Assembly (NCBI GenBank): GCA_035578905.1
Contig: JAQJVL010000003.1
Location: 6,867,512 to 6,931,511 of the forward strand
Source of the DNA: Stictocephala bisonia
Lineage: Eukaryota > Arthropoda > Insecta > Hemiptera > Membracidae
Direction: 5' to 3'
DNA: 64,000 nt
Shown here: positions 61,974 to 64,000 of the stretch, piece by piece
How positions within the stretch are numbered: position 1 is the first letter of the stretch
How the letters are laid out: the number at the start of each line of letters is the position of its first letter
Program-made: the position numbers and the translations under genes
Notes under the pieces: generated by a model
What the model saw: the letters and a program-made list of their open reading frames with translations, nothing else
Database searches by the model: none
Told to the model about the DNA's origin: nothing

Positions 61974-62744
61974 CATACTATCATACTAACACGTCTTTAC
62001 ACTTTTTACTATCGTTCTTGGTTGCCTTTACTGGATAAGTGAATGTGATAAATTACCGAGAAGTAAAATTGTGTTTTATCAAAAAATAGATTAGATTTGA
62101 GATATTTTTGCAAGGAATTTTATAACGTTCAGGTAAATTGCTTAATTTTTTAAATAATTATCAGATAAATAATTATTGTAATTACTTTTACCTTCTTATT
62201 TTAATTTGATATTGATTTTCACAGAATCAGACAACTTGTAAAATTATTTATGCATTCAATAAGACAAATGAAAATTTCTATTCAAAATAATAAATAAATT
62301 AAATAAGTAATCTTAGGTCCATCTCAGTAAATTGAATAATCCTTATTTTCATGATAATCATTATCTTTATTGAATTTTTAATTTATATATATATTTAAAT
62401 TTCGCATGCTTATCATAGTGTTATTGTTACACTTGAACGGTCAACTTAAACTTAATAGATTTTATTTATGATGTTATTTTAAGTGTAGTTTTTATTACTG
62501 TTTGTTAATGCTTAACAGTTTTACTGTTTTATTTAATTGCCGTTTGATTTTTTCAGATAAGATAATAGATGTTAGATAGTTAAAATTTAAATTTTTTATT
62601 CTCAATATTGATTCATGGTGAAGGTGTACAAGGTTTAGTATGTTTATCGTATTTTTCAGTTGCAATGTAATTAAAAAGATTCTGTTTTGTACTATAAATA
62701 AATACATAAAGAATTATATAGGTCTGCTTTGATGTTGTTTGCAG
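61974..62744. other. AT-rich DNA, possible intron end
   Basis: Nothing recognised until the acceptor at 62743-62744. Confidence 0.35.
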
Positions 62745-62897
62745 GTTTGCCATCCACCATCCCGAGAATCGAATCTGGAACTGACAATTAATTGCACGGG
62801 TGGCACGGCTTTGATTAGCAATGGTTTAGCCTACAACACTGAACGCCTGTTTACAGTGAGCTGCAAAACAGAGACAGTATCTGAATTGCATACTTGA
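62745..62897 (+). CDS. Candidate exon: N-terminal module of a DNA/RNA non-specific (dsRNase-type) nuclease
   Basis: The acceptor tttgatgttgtttgcag precedes a 50-codon open frame (phase 0) with balanced codon use, in contrast to surrounding DNA. It reads VCHPPSRESN, then LELTINCTGGT, ALISNGLAYNT and FTVSCKTETVSE, to TGA at 62895-62897. Insect secreted nucleases of the NUC family carry a ~C.ggt.f..ng..Y.f....C pattern before the catalytic domain, which this resembles. The catalytic DRGH-type motif is not in the window. Either the gene continues to the right through a donor (gtatct at 62877 is possible) or this is a truncated terminal exon. Confidence 0.42.
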   Translation, partial: VCHPPSRESNLELTINCTGGTALISNGLAYNTERLFTVSCKTETVSELHT

Positions 62898-63730
62898 AAT
62901 ACTGAAGACGTTCTACTTATCACTCTCTAAATGTGTTTTCTACCATAGTTTATTTCTGTTCATAAACAGGGTGCCCCGTAAGTATTCAGCCAAACCTCTA
63001 GAGGTCATTACGTGGGTTAAAACTAACAAAACATATCATGTGCACAAATTGTCTATCTTCTTTTTTATATAATTTTTAAACAAACTTTTTAAGTTATTTG
63101 AACTAACTGAATGAGAATGGGTATGTATGTATGTTGATCATGACAGTATTCATATTTAAGTTTATTTTTTTTTACAATACCCCTTTTCAATTGGTGGTCC
63201 TTTAACATTTTTAAAGTTAAGGATCTTAATAACCTAAAATCTTATTAAAAACTAGATAGTAAAAAAGAGTTGAATCATCTATTTAAAAAAATAATAGTAT
63301 TAACAGTTTTAAGTTCGACCAACAGTTAACTGAACTGTGCAAATGTTTTATAATAACAACAACAGAATTCTTCAGTCAGTATTTTTTTTTTATTTGATAA
63401 ACATTTAAATTTCTCGGCTAGTTGTTTCATCATAAAACATTTTACACCTTTATTTGTAGTAATAAATTATTTAGCTATTTTGTAACGTACTTGTTTTTAG
63501 TAAAATTTTAGATGATTAAGCTATGTAGCTTAAAACAATTTAAATGGCCGCTAATTTGAAAAGGATTATTGTACAAAATAATAAATTTATTGGTTTATTA
63601 TATACTGTAGAGGTCAACATTCTTATAAATTTTTAAATAAGTTCAGAGATATTGAGCTTTTTGTAAAAATCATATAAAGACAGACAGACAGATGGATGAC
63701 GGTGTGAGAAACGTTTTGAGAAAAACTAAA
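62898..63730. other. AT-rich DNA; possible DNA-transposon end and gacaga microsatellite
   Basis: acagggtgccccgtaagtat at 62968-62987 resembles the generic terminal motif of some insect mariner-like elements, but no partner end or transposase is seen. A short (gaca)n stretch lies at 63679-63692. Confidence 0.3.
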
Positions 63731-64000
63731 GGACCTATAGCTTTAAGTGGAATCCTAACCACGCAGTATTGGTCCGATTTTCAGTTAACTGACAAGCCTG
63801 ACTCTCAGTTATCTTCCCTACGCATCGGTTGAACCTTGACTACACCACCCGACATGGACACCGTAGGCTTATCTAGTAGTGTCTACTCCAATGGCAACCA
63901 TTTAGTGGACGCCCTGTTGGGACTAAGAGGACCAAGCATAGAACCGGTTGCCTACAATCTCCTCACCACTTTGTCCCCAAGTAGTTGGGTTACAGCACTG
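63731..64000 (-). repeat. SINE-A copy running off the window
   Basis: The complement matches the 29331 copy from the body (ggaatcctaaccacgcagta) to the head (aagtagttgggttacagcac). The 5' terminus would lie just past 64000. Confidence 0.88.

Noticed and set aside
62750..62830. Minus-strand SINE suggested by a B-box-like gattcgattctcggg
   Set aside because: No A box at the right distance and no other copy in the window; the plus-strand exon reading explains the segment better.
62968..62990. Terminal inverted repeat of a mariner-like element
   Set aside because: Only one end-like motif is present; no partner, TA duplication or transposase was found.

Overview
The window is AT-rich, non-coding-dominated eukaryotic DNA. 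There are no bacterial-style gene strings. What it holds is tRNA-derived SINEs, Penelope-like elements (PLEs), jockey/CR1-like LINE fragments, many minisatellites, poly(A) and (TA)n tracts, and GT-AG splice-like signals. This repeat mix fits an arthropod, most likely an insect with a repeat-rich genome. That is inference; nothing here fixes the species.

Layout. 1-20 kb: AT-rich DNA with SINE copies, a 36-bp G-rich minisatellite (6.4-7.1 kb), a second rearranged array of it (15.8-16.3 kb), 17-bp and 75-bp arrays, and PLE debris. 20.8-22.8 kb: a 5'-truncated PLE with reverse transcriptase and GIY-YIG domains and one premature stop. 24.1-24.35 kb: a large palindrome. 25.5-27.9 kb: a SINE split by a PLE fragment and an internally deleted LINE. 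29.3 kb: the best full-length SINE-A. 31.2-33.2 kb: a 117-bp satellite with a 465-bp higher-order period. 33.9-39.4 kb: three more minisatellites. 43 kb: a 19-bp array. 44-46 kb: a GC-richer island of unknown nature. 55.8-58.4 kb: two LINE pieces interleaved with a 13-bp array. 60.7-61.5 kb: another 36-bp array.

The best host-gene signal is a chain of four small plus-strand exon candidates at 47.9, 52.5, 59.8 and 62.7 kb. A possible start-codon exon lies at 30.3 kb. Their splice sites and phases fit together (1-1, 2-2, 0-0). The joined product is cysteine-rich and resembles, from memory of family motifs only, the N-terminal part of arthropod secreted DNA/RNA non-specific nucleases (dsRNase type). 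The gene would continue beyond the right edge or end at 62897. Weaker minus-strand exon candidates are at 36.4, 51.9 and 55.1 kb.

Nearly all long open frames lie in minisatellites whose period is a multiple of 3 or which lack stops in every frame. They are not treated as genes. The tandem arrays, SINE copies and retroelements from 30.4 kb rightwards would lie in introns of the candidate gene if the model holds.
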